This document shows, piece after piece, positions 44,501 through 54,011 of a DNA stretch of 64,000 nt. The DNA is from Amoebophrya sp. A120. Its lineage: Eukaryota > Sar > Dinophyceae > Syndiniales > Amoebophryaceae. The position numbers and the translations under genes are program-made. Numbering within the stretch: position 1 is the first letter of the stretch; each line of letters opens with the position of its first letter. The notes under the pieces were generated by a model. It was not told the origin of the DNA, did no database searches, and worked only from the letters and a program-made list of their open reading frames with translations. Location of the stretch: positions 3,770,793 through 3,834,792 of the forward strand of contig CAJINV010000008.1 of NCBI GenBank assembly GCA_905178155.1. The letters run 5' to 3'.

Positions 44501-47245
44501 ATGCCAGACGAAAGTCCAGCCGGTGCTAAAGACATCTTGTTCAACGGGGCCGAGAGTCGTGAAAATGTTATAGTGCCACTTCTGGTAGAAGTTGCACCTA
44601 GTAGTAGTGCTGCGACGACCACCGGAACAAATTCTTGTGTTGTACAAGTGGCCGCAGGTCGTGATGCTGATCCAGCAGTAGCGGCCCCAGCGCAGGCACT
44701 CACTGGAACTCCCTCGAAGATGAACGCCACCCCGAGCGGTCAAGACTTGCTGAGCTCGGCCAACCTTTCCTCGGCCCCAATCAAAACGACGTCCTGTTCG
44801 CTGACCAGGCTTTGCAGCACCACGACTGCTGCAGACGAGCTGATGGATGGTGGCAATGCGAGTGGTACCTCCAAGAAAACATCGACCGGTAGTGGGCTAC
44901 AAGACGAGTCAGCTGCTAGTTGTACAACAACACCAGCTGCAGCTTGTTCATCAGCGTCGACAACTGCAGCTGTAAATAATTGCAGCACGACGACTTGCGA
45001 CGTCTACGTCGAGAAGAAAGTGACCAACAAGATGAAACAAGCGTCAAGGTCAACCGAAGACGGAGGTGGGGATGATGATGACGAACTGGAACTGGACGAA
45101 CTGCAAGTGGAAACTACAGAAGACCGGCGACGGAGCAAGCAGCGGGCAATGGAGGTGTTTGCGTCTCTTGATTTCAACCAGGAGAATTGCCTCCACTATA
45201 CGCAGCTTGTAGCGGGCGTGATTAACGATAAAGCGGTCTTGGAAAACGATGAGATCATGTGGGAAGTGTGGCGCGAACTCACCTGCTGCAAGAGAGATGA
45301 GAAAGAGCAGGTGGAACTCAACATCCACGGAATAAACGAGCAGAAAGATGAACAGGACGACCGCGAAGGAGCTGGGGCCGCCGTGGGGCTTGAGGATAGA
45401 AGTACTAGCGCCGTCAATATTCACGACGAACACGACGACGCTCAGGTGAGAGATCATGTCGATCCCGATCCTGAACACGAAGTGGTGAAGATGGACATCT
45501 TTAAGAAACACACGACAAGAACGATGTCGCCAGCAGCAGCTCCACTGGCACCACAGCAGATCTCGACGTCCACACAAATAACTCAACCACCGTATAAGTC
45601 GTGCACGACGACCAAGCAACGCCACAGCCAGAGGGATTTGATCCAGGCGGAGGACTTCATACACTTTCTCGGCGAATGTTTTCGCAAAGAGCTCGAGGAG
45701 GAGTGGAAGCGCGAGACCGGTAGCGTGGAGGCACAGCTGAGTTATGACGAATTCAAGAAGTTGCTGATTTACGGACAACATAATGACGGCGGCGGGGGCT
45801 CTTCTACTTGCGGTCCGAGTAATGCAGCAGGATCATCTTCTTGTTCCAGCGCTTCTTGTTACACTGCATATTGTGCTGGAAGTGGTGCTGGGGGTGCGGC
45901 TACCACGACGGCCGCCGCTGCTGCAGCTCATCTGGCACAGCACCAATATCCTACCAATCCTGCTCTTCCGACTTCTGCAGGTGGCTGTTATACTACGAGA
46001 AACTTCTACAACACAGGAGCGTCGGCGTCAAGAGTGTCGCAATCGATATTCCAGCCTACAACAACCGATGCACAGGGACCTCCAGGCTCCCCTTCCTGCT
46101 CTTTTGGGAACAGCGCAGCTGCACCCACAAGCACGAACTTGAAAACACAAGAAGAAGAACAACACCAATTCTTGCACTTGTATCCGTCGGCGCAGCGAGT
46201 TTCGGTCTGCTCCGGGCTGCTGCCGAATTATCCTGCTTCTAGTACCCCGAAACTACAGAGCGCCGCTGGCTCTAGTCTGATGTCTTCAAGTGGGCATGAT
46301 GTCGAAGATGATCAGCAATTTTACAAGAACGTGAGCTCTACTTTGTCCACCGCGTCTTCGTCTTCAGGCCGCGAGGAGCGGGAGCGCTGGCTGGCCAAAA
46401 AGGAACCGAACATGAACAGCGCAGGAGCAGAATCTTCTGTGGGGTCGTCGTTGTTCCATGATGAGATAAACCTGAAGCGAGTAGTAAATGCAGATTTTAG
46501 AAGTAGAAACAAGAACTGTAGCGGGTGGAGGACGACTACAGCCAGAGCGAGCGTTGAAATTGAAGCTGAGGGTGAAGATCCTTCACTTCGCAAGAATAAC
46601 GACGCCAGGAGAAGTGCCACGACTGCAGCTCATGCCCCCCCGACGACCGTCTTTTGCGGCGCGCCTCAAGAACTACACAGCTGCAAGGCTAGATCTTCGC
46701 CTGCTGCGTCGTGCTCGGGAGTTGATGTTCATGGGACCTCCACGACGACCACTGCGATAGTGAGAAGTAACAACGTTGGCGAAACTTCTAACCGAAGCGG
46801 CGGGTCATGGTCAACAAGTTCGAGGGTGCGGCGACATTTCATGCAGCAGAAAACAGGAGCTTTTCAACATCTTCCTGGCGCACCAGATGAAGAAAGCAGA
46901 CTTATGTCACAACCCAATCTTCTACTTCATCACTCGAGCACTCGTGATCAGGTAGAAGATAGGCGAGTGCTAGAACAAGCACAGCGTGGTCAGGACGCAA
47001 GCTCCTCGCGTAGTGACCATAAGCGACGCAGTGCTGCTGCAATCAGCTTTTATCCACCGGCGGTGACTCCACGGGGAAACTACTACGCAGCTAACGCCGG
47101 AGGAGCGACCAACTATCCTAATCCGCCACGTCCGCGCGTGCGGAGCCGCAGTAACTTCCGTGACAGAGCGGTGAGCACGGACACAATGTTTCACGAAGCT
47201 TTGTATACCCCAAAAATCCCGAAACACAATCCAGCATTTTTCTAA
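32548..47245 (+). CDS. Giant calcium-dependent protein kinase-like protein, 11 exons, about 4,228 aa
   Basis: Exons: 32548-34572, 34712-36011, 36270-36744, 36997-38126, 38356-38723, 38839-39021, 39288-39392, 39555-39635, 39797-39833, 40108-43167, 43323-47245; total 12,687 nt, divisible by three. Kinase N-lobe: GEGSSGSVW (about residue 330) and the Lys in FAVKEI (about 360). Then about 1,200 disordered residues precede helix C (FREEITMM, about 1577), the hinge [19 protein letters not shown] (about 1653), DFG (about 1719), [10 protein letters not shown] and [27 protein letters not shown] and the following TLTIIA helix match the CDPK junction/autoinhibitory region. EF-hand 1 [12 protein letters not shown] (about 1914) is canonical. 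About 1,600 disordered residues separate it from a second, degenerate EF-like loop ([14 protein letters not shown], about 3536) and a half-motif SYDEFKKLL. Four introns are GT-AG, or three if 36745-36996 is an introner; the rest are introners. Calcium-activated Ser/Thr phosphorylation is the expected role. Confidence 0.85.
34573..34711. mobile_element. Introner-like intron 1 of the kinase gene
   Basis: Arms GGCGCATTTGT (34563-34573) and ACAAATGCGCC (34686-34696) are perfect complements. TTTGT recurs at the inferred boundaries (34569-34573 and 34708-34712). Joining ...SGAHL to FCGIEEHL is in frame and bypasses the TAA at 34573. The usual TAT/ATA ends are not evident, so the exact borders are less sure. 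Confidence 0.5.
36012..36264. mobile_element. Introner element, family II, TSD ACCCT
   Basis: ACCCT (36007-36011) and ACCCT (36265-36269) flank a 253-bp element beginning TATCAAGTGTAAAAGTGTCT and ending with its complement ...CACTTGATA. Excision plus one TSD joins ...TTSQP to LHRINSN in frame. Core motifs include GCATGACA and GCATTACA. Confidence 0.85.
36745..36991. mobile_element. Introner element with alternative GT-AG reading, TSD GGTCG
   Basis: GGTCG occurs at 36740-36744 and 36992-36996 around a 247-bp element starting TAT and ending ATA. Arms CATGATCCCCATC and GATGGGGATCATG are exact complements, set about 17 bp inside each end. Both the TSD-based junction and a canonical GT-AG intron (36735-36992) keep the frame; they differ by two codons. 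Confidence 0.8.
39393..39549. mobile_element. Introner element, family I, TSD CCTGC
   Basis: CCTGC at 39388-39392 and 39550-39554 flanks a 157-bp TAT...ATA element. Arms TGCAAAAGTATCGTACT and AGTACGAGTGCGATACTTTTGCA (given by position, 39523-39542) define family I. Excision joins ...KPLTC to PQTAKNY, the CDPK junction region, in frame. Confidence 0.9.
39636..39791. mobile_element. Introner element, family I, TSD TCCGA
   Basis: TCCGA at 39631-39635 and 39792-39796 flanks a 156-bp TAT...ATA element closely similar to the copy 86 bp upstream (shared GCATTGCA ends, GCATTACAAATTTT, TTAGTACGAGTGC). Excision joins ...FQSLSLFR to RLTLTIIA, giving the spacing expected for a CDPK. Confidence 0.9.
39834..40102. 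mobile_element. Introner element, family II, TSD CGTGC
   Basis: CGTGC at 39829-39833 and 40103-40107 flanks a 269-bp TAT...ATA element. Arms TATCAAATGTAAAAGTGTCT and AGACATTTTTACATTTGATA match the copy at 36012. Excision joins ...IAIKIV to [10 protein letters not shown] just before EF-hand 1, in frame. Confidence 0.9.
43168..43317. mobile_element. Introner element, family I, TSD CGTGC
   Basis: CGTGC at 43163-43167 and 43318-43322 flanks a 150-bp TAT...ATA element with arms GCAAAAGCATCGTA / TACGATACTTTTGC. Excision removes an in-frame TGA at 43170 and joins ...DSCVV to PTKTPEM in frame. Confidence 0.9.
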
Positions 47246-50089
47246 GGAACTACAATTTGGATAAAACCTCGTCGTCTCTCCGTGTCGGGCTCGGCGACTC
47301 GACAAATTCATACATCAGGTTGTATCCCGAAATATCAATACGAATACTCAGAAGTATTTCGCGACCCTTTGTGGCCGTCACGGATAGCCGATAGCGACAA
47401 CATCTTTACCATCTTTCGTGACGTAAGTTCTTTCCATAAAACCCTTTCTCACTGATACAATTTTTGATACTTGACGTTGGCACAGAGAACACCTAGCAAA
47501 AACCAAACGACCCAAGTTAACGAGTTTTTTATTGAATAGGATGTGCCAAACTTCTCGCGCAACTTGCCCTTGGAGGAAAAAAAATCTATCATGGGCGGTG
47601 CGGGCTATCCTTCACTTACACTGCGAAACTTTAACAACAATTCTCAACACTTTGATACGAAACAATTATCACGTTCACTTTAACTGATTTATACGAAAAT
47701 AACTTGAGCAAATACTTACACTGACACAATGACATTGATGATAAAATACTTCTCGTCCTGAACTAACGTAAAGCTGGTTTCAGTTTCTACGCGTGCTATT
47801 ATTTCAACACAAATAGAAGGCGAAAGCTAGCTGTTCTTGTTATGTCCTTTTTTTTTTGCGAGTGTGGCGATTAAGTATAAGTATGCCGTCCCGTGAGTGA
47901 AAATCGAGAATACGAGTAGTAGCTATACGGTGTCGGGTCTCTCGGCGATATCTATTAATCGTGGTTACCAGAACTGATTAGAAAATATTTACTGTTGCCG
48001 AGGATAATTTCACGATTGTAAAAATACAGAGCATGTCGGAACGAAGCCTGATACGTACAGTTTTTTTTTTACGAAAAGCTAATATGCCGCAATCAAATTT
48101 CTGCTCAACAGCAGAGTCAGAGGCGACGCTCAGAAAATCAGCGATATTTATTATTGAAAGCCGCAAACTGGTTTCGTATTGATAAGTAGATAGAGCACGA
48201 CATTTTGATATTGCCGCAGGAGCACGACAAGACCGCGACCAAATAAATCTATCCCGGGTAGTACCTAAAAAGAAGTTTTCACTTTCAAAATCCGTTTTCC
48301 GTCGAGAAGCGAGACTTGGTGGCCTGCTACTTACTTTGAAGAGTTTCACTTGTATCTATATGTAAAACTAAAAACAAATCGATCAACATCTCGAGCATGA
48401 ATTTTTCAACTGCTACGTCATATTAATGTATTGGCACGACACGACCTGCTACAAGAACTCAGAATCACAATGATAATAATTTGGGAAGAAGTACTAGTAC
48501 TACATCGGATATGTTCAGTATCGTCATTCAGCACGCTATCCCTCTCTTGTCTTTCTTTTGCTTTCTATCGTCAAATAAGAATGAAACAATTCCACAGCGA
48601 ACTCTGTTTGTTTCGTTTAACTAACTTGTTGTTACAAAAAGTGGACGCCACGCTGAGAGAAGACGGTGCAGTTCTATGTTTGGCTTTGAGAAACTGAAAC
48701 AGGAAGCGACGACTGAGCAGCTCCGGTAACACTAACAACTTGGCACTAACAGCTCCACCCGTAGCCGGCGCCGCAGAAGCCAAGAAAACCAAAACCGCCT
48801 GTCTTTCTCTTCCACATCGTCTTTTTCGTTGATGATGCTCGACATCCTTATTTGTTTTTTCTTTACCACACTGATAGTTGTATGGCAGTACGAGTTCTTC
48901 TTCTTCTTCTTCTTCATACGGCAGTCTTTGTCCTCGTGGTCGCCACCAAGACCAGAGTACTACCGACGGTTATGTTACATGACGAGAGCTGACAACTGCA
49001 ACATATTTATGTAGAGTCAGCAAGCAGCGTAGAAATAATGTTCTCCATTGAAAATGAATGCGGCAACAGATGAATGCGATCGTGTTTTATTGCAGGAGCA
49101 AACACCTACTTCAGGCTCTACTTGCAGCTGATAGAAGAAGCACAACTGTTGACAGCTACGTGGCCCATGAGACGTTAGCTCTTCATAGTCAGCACGCCCT
49201 TCATCGAATATTTGATCAGCACCACTCAAGGAGAAGATGCAGAAAATAGATGGAAATGGCATTTTTTGAAAAGAAAGACACGGGTGAGCCGAAGAAAAAG
49301 ATGAAAATTTAAATCTGAGGAAGCACGACCGTCGCACTGATAAATGAAATTCAAATTGGCTCGAAAGAATTATCCATTGCATGAAAAAGGAAGAACAAAA
49401 ATCTTTTTCCATGTATTGGAAGACCGAGGTTTCCCGCCTAAGTGACAACAAGGAAGGATCCATATCAAACAAGTACAAGCACATGATATTATTCATGGTG
49501 AAGAAGAAGATGCTATTCGTAGATGAAGTATTTCGGGCACTAGTTGTGTTGTTCCGTCGCAGCGGTGTTATTTTTCGATCCATAACGAGCCAAGCAATCT
49601 GTTTTTGGACGGACGGTGTACCTGGTCTACAACCCTTTCGACGCACAACGCCCGAATCCAGGCACAGTATCTTTCTTGGAACCGAATATGAATACCCGAA
49701 GAGCTTTGCTTAACCACATACGTACAAAAACCCTGCTCCAGCTAGAACATTAAGCTTACCCCTGCATTTTGCTGTTTGAATTTGAAGCCGCAGGTCGTTT
49801 ATTTTCCTTCAGCAACTATCTAACAAAACCTTAGAAGGCGGCATCTACATCTTTCATCGTTTTGGAGTCCTTCGTTTCTACACATCAGCATCAACATCTG
49901 CACGACCCTCCATTCAACAGGCAAGATCAAGCACTCATTTTCTGTCGTGCTGCTCGTGTAATTTCAACTGAAGATCGAGATCTGACGCTATTGGATCAGC
50001 AAAATTTCCTTGCAAGAAGAAAGCAGTATCCATTTGGAAGATTTTTTCGCGGGAGGTGACGCCAGTTGAAAAAGCTAAACCGCTCGAAA
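47246..50089. other. AT-rich intergenic region
   Basis: No gene is supported. Open frames on both strands are short and of random composition; the longest, on the - strand at 49017-49646, is Ser/Phe/Cys-rich without motifs. A (TTC)n microsatellite lies at about 48895-48916. Confidence 0.55.
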
Positions 50090-50887
50090 ATGTCGGACCG
50101 CAAGGGTTGCAAGGTGTTTGTGCACAACCTGCCGTATGGTATGCACGAAGAGGACGTAAAGGATGTTTTCGGGGACGAAGCGAAGCACATCGTCGAGGTG
50201 TACGTCATGAAGGGTTACGACGGAAAGCCCAAGGGTATGGCATCTGTGGAGTTCAAGACCGCGGATGACGCACAGTATGGATATGTTTTTTGGCTTGCTC
50301 ATGCTGTGTTGTAGAGGTAGCTGTACCTCCTCCTCCTCCATAGAAGTAAGGAAATTTTGTGCTGAAGATTGGATATTATATCGTGCAGGAGAACATGTTG
50401 CTGCAATGAACTGGTGGTCCTGCTGGAGGTGCTGCCCACCCTGGAAAATCAACTCCAGCATCGCGATATTGTGGTTTATCTATATGAATATGACAAGAAA
50501 AGGCATGCTACAGCTGCTACTCGCTTGCTGTACCTAGTAGACCTGCGCATGGTATCAATTATTAAGGTGAATACTAAAAAAGCCTGTAATGTAAATGTTG
50601 TCCACTTCCACCGCAGGTACTGCATCGACAAGTTGGACAAGACCGAGGTGCAGGGGCGCCGCATCACCGTCCGTGAGGATCGCGGCACGGGCTACATACA
50701 CCCCGACAGCAAGGGGAAGGACAAGGGGAAGGGCAAGCGCGGGGACTCTCGCGGCCGCGGAAAGGGTGGCTACGGTGGTGGATACGGCCGTTACGAGGAA
50801 CGTGGACGCGGTCGGCGTGGGGAGTCCCGCGACAGGCGCCGCCGCTCTTCCGGCGGAGGTCGCTCCCGTTCCCGCGGCCGCCGCTAA
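50090..50887 (+). CDS. RRM and RG/RS-rich RNA-binding protein (151 aa)
   Basis: Exons 50090-50274 and 50617-50887, joined by a 342-bp GT-AG intron, give 456 nt. One RRM covers about residues 6-80: RNP2 KVFVHNLPY, RNP1-like KGMASVEF, then DDAQYCIDKLDKTEVQGRRITVRED, which is continuous only after splicing. RNP1 has Met-Ala-Ser in place of the usual Gly-Phe-Gly/Ala, so an aromatic RNA-stacking residue is missing. The tail is Gly/Lys/Arg-rich (YGGGYGRYEERGRGRRG) and ends in Arg/Ser dipeptides, as in small SR/RGG splicing or mRNP factors. Dinoflagellates carry many short single-RRM proteins of this kind. Expected to bind RNA in the nucleus. Confidence 0.85.
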
Positions 50888-51832
50888 ACACGAAAGAACC
50901 GCCATATAATTACGGGCAGTTTTTAGTATTGGTAAAAAAGGAGAAGCCATAAGGTGTAGATGAAGAGCTATGGATAAAAATTCTTGAGTGGTTTTGCTGA
51001 AGAAGGGGCTGACTTCTGACACGGAGGCTTCGAAAACCGCCATACGAGACGAGACCACTTGCAAGAACAATAAGAACCGAGATTAGAAGACTATTGGTCA
51101 ACATCTTCACAGCAGCAGCAGTGCAATTTACTACAGGATATGAGTTACCACCAACAGGGTATGATCTTTCTGTTGGTGTTGCGCGTGATCAGGAACGAGC
51201 TACAGCCTAAACACTACCCTAGCTGTAGTTACCTCAATGATGACAAAGCGACAATTTGGCGCTACATCTTCAAACTCAAAGCTTGACCAGAGAAGATGAA
51301 AAGACAACGATGTTGATCATTGAGAATAAGCGCGACCTCCAAGAATCTTTTTTGCTTCTGTTTGAAAAATTTTCAACTACCCCTTTGTATTGAGCGTACT
51401 AAATTTCAAATGTCTTCTGACGCCGTCGTTTGTCTGATGGACTACCGAGGAGCTTCATTGTGGTCAATTATGGTCTTGATGCTCCCATCAATAGAAATAG
51501 TGTGCTGGTGTTCTTGTTGGCCTGAGTAGCACCACTAGGTGTACATCCGGGTGTGACCATGCGCGAGAGAAAGGAGAAAAAGGACAACCAAGACGAGCAA
51601 ACCGTATTACTTTCGTTTATTTTCTTTACTTCGAGAGCAGGACGTGCCGCCACTGCTAGAGACTAGATCTAGAACTGCGGGCCGTATTATAGTGCCCGTG
51701 GTGAATCTTCGTCTTCCGCGCTCGCGCATGCACGTGCCATTATTTGCAGCAGAGAATGTGAGCACTCTTCTTGGTTCATCAGCGTCAGCCACGCGACTTT
51801 TTTTTATTTACAAATACTAGAAAAACGAAAAG
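50888..51832. other. Intergenic region
   Basis: AT-rich sequence between the RRM gene and the EF-hand gene. No coding frame, RNA gene or repeat structure that I can support. Confidence 0.5.
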
Positions 51833-52940
51833 ATGCAAGTGATCCTCGAGAACGCGAGCGCGGAGCTGTCGAACGACGTTTTGTCCCGTTTCCAGGAAAA
51901 CTTCCGGCTGCTCGACACCAACAAGGACAGCAAGTTGAGCCACAAGGAGGTTGGGATTCTGCTTCGCGCCTTCGGGCAGAACCCCACAGATGAGGATCTC
52001 AGCACGATGCTGCAGGACTTACCCGCACTCGTGGACTTCGACCAGTTTTGCGAATTCTTTAAAGCAAACTACGCATTGCAAATATGTCTGGGTCTGGAAG
52101 GGAGGCTGCGAACTTGTGATGCGTGTTGCGCATCCTGCAAAAATCAGTGTTGCATGGCTTGCAAAAGACGCCTATTTCTGGCCATACTGAGAGGGCGTTT
52201 CTCATGCGGAATAGGCATCACTAAGGGGCTGCAGAACCTGTGATGTTGGGCCCTGCATTTCAGACTTGGCGGAGCTTGGACAAACAGCATGACAAATCTC
52301 GGAACCTTCCAGACCCCGACATATTTGCATTTCATACAAACTACCGCCCGCCAATATCCGAGGACGTACTCGTGCAGGCTTTTCAGGTACTACACAGATT
52401 ATACCTGCGATAAAATGGAACTTGAGAGGACATGATGCGCCAAGATAGAGAACGTGATGGCCTCCACCATAATGGTAGGCTGTGCTCTACTTCGGACTTA
52501 CCACGACAAGCGCTAGTGATGTGCAGCTACTCGATGATGAGATAAGGAGTAAGAATAACGAACTGCACACTCACATCAAATGGTGGCTCTCGAGCATGAC
52601 AACCTTCATTCAACAACCCTATCTAGGTGTTCGACGTAACCGACAAAGGAGTACTAAACGTCGAAAAGTTTAAGGACGTTATGGCCAGTCTTGGGGAACC
52701 GCTTCCGATATCACAAATCGCAGAGATTATGAACGAGGTATGTTGATGTTGATGTCTCTATTGAAGTGAATAAACTCAAAATTGAAGAACTACTAGGATG
52801 CAAATTATTTGGTCGTGTGTCAGCGCCAGCGCGTTGTTCTAAAAACACACAAGGTTGACGTCGACGACGACGGAAATTTTGACTACGTTGCATTAGCGAA
52901 GACGCTTTGCCAAGGACCAAAGGGACTGCCGATTCACTAG
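51833..52940 (+). CDS. Calmodulin / myosin-light-chain-like EF-hand protein (159 aa)
   Basis: Exons 51833-52069, 52342-52386, 52627-52737 and 52854-52940 total 480 nt. The protein has the length and two-lobe layout of calmodulin and essential light chains. EF-hand 1 (about residues 27-38, DTNKDSKLSHKE) is canonical. The second loop is eroded (LPALVDFDQF). EF-hand 3 (DVTDKGVLNVEK) lacks the position-12 Glu, and EF-hand 4 (DVDDDGNFDYVA) ends in Ala, so probably only the first site binds calcium well. That pattern fits a myosin light chain or another target-bound calmodulin relative better than calmodulin itself. Three introns: the first is an introner; the others (52387-52626, 52738-52853) are GT-AG in phase 0. 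Confidence 0.88.
52070..52336. mobile_element. Introner element, family II, TSD CAAAC
   Basis: CAAAC at 52065-52069 and 52337-52341 flanks a 267-bp element that starts TAC (a changed TAT) and ends ATA. Arms TGCAAATATGTCTGGGTCTG and CAGACCCCGACATATTTGCA belong to the family seen in the kinase gene. Excision joins ...FFKAN to YRPPISED in frame. Confidence 0.88.
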
Positions 52941-54011
52941 GTGGGCTGCGATGGATAAGTAGAAGGGCGCGTGGGTTCTTGAAGTTCTTGGTCCGCACGC
53001 TGCCACGAGGTTCTTTTTTCGCCGAGCGGTTTTTTTTGCAACACGACCAACCTGAGCAGCGTATAGGCAATTCGGGGAACAGGGATCGCAGATCGTCCAA
53101 GATGAAGAGAAGAGGATCCATCGATGCAAGTCATGCCGGTTGATGTGTTCAGATTTTGCAGGAAGACAAAATTATTCCGAACCACGAGAACACAGCTGGT
53201 GCCTCATTGGAACTGATGAAAAGGAAAATTGTCCTCGTCGAGAATACAGCAGCAAGGGCATTGCTAGGAGTTACAACAGGAAAGCGCCACTGTGCTCCTG
53301 CGTGACAGGGGCGAAAGTGGAAGAATATTAAATGAGCAACAGCTACCTACACCTATTCGCAAGATAGTACCTGGTGGTTGAGGATCGTGTTGCATCCCGT
53401 CGTTTCTCGTCACAAATGCAAGAAGACCAAAACAAGGATTTGGCTTCGCGTGTGAGTGTGTAGCGATTGATCTTTAAGAACCGACGGGACCCATTTATTT
53501 ATTAGTGGTGAGCGAATCTTCTTCTTCAACGCAGAATGAAAGGACCCTCTTCTAACATAACAACATATCGCCGCCAACGAACATGATCGCCATCGTCTTT
53601 TACGACTCTTCATTGTCCAATCAGTGAATATATTCATCGCTCTTGTTGTGTCGCGTGTCGCTCATCGTATCTGCATTCGGGTCGCTACTTCGGAGTAACA
53701 GCTTGTTTACATTCATTTTGTGTTGACGATCGTTCGTTCTTTCAGTCGCTTCGCCCTGTGGTCGTGTCAGTTCGATTCAATTTCAAACACAAAGCCAAAG
53801 GTGGAGCAAGAGATTGTAAAGTTAAAGTGTTAAAAATAGCCTTAGCCTTGCAAGTGGGCTAAAGTCGCATCGCCTTCGTATATCGATTCTACATCAATGG
53901 ATCGATAAACCCAATCTGCAGTCTCCACTATCCGCTCACCACCGTCAAGGTGCAGCTTCGTCCACTTCGTACAAGAACAAAACTTACTTTTGGAACAAGC
54001 GCTAAAGCAAA
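52941..54011. other. Intergenic region
   Basis: AT-rich with short frames only. No RNA gene or repeat recognised. Confidence 0.5.

Noticed and set aside
49017-49646. 209-codon frame on the - strand
   Set aside because: Composition is Ser/Phe/Cys-rich like reverse-read AT-rich DNA, with no domain or initiation context.
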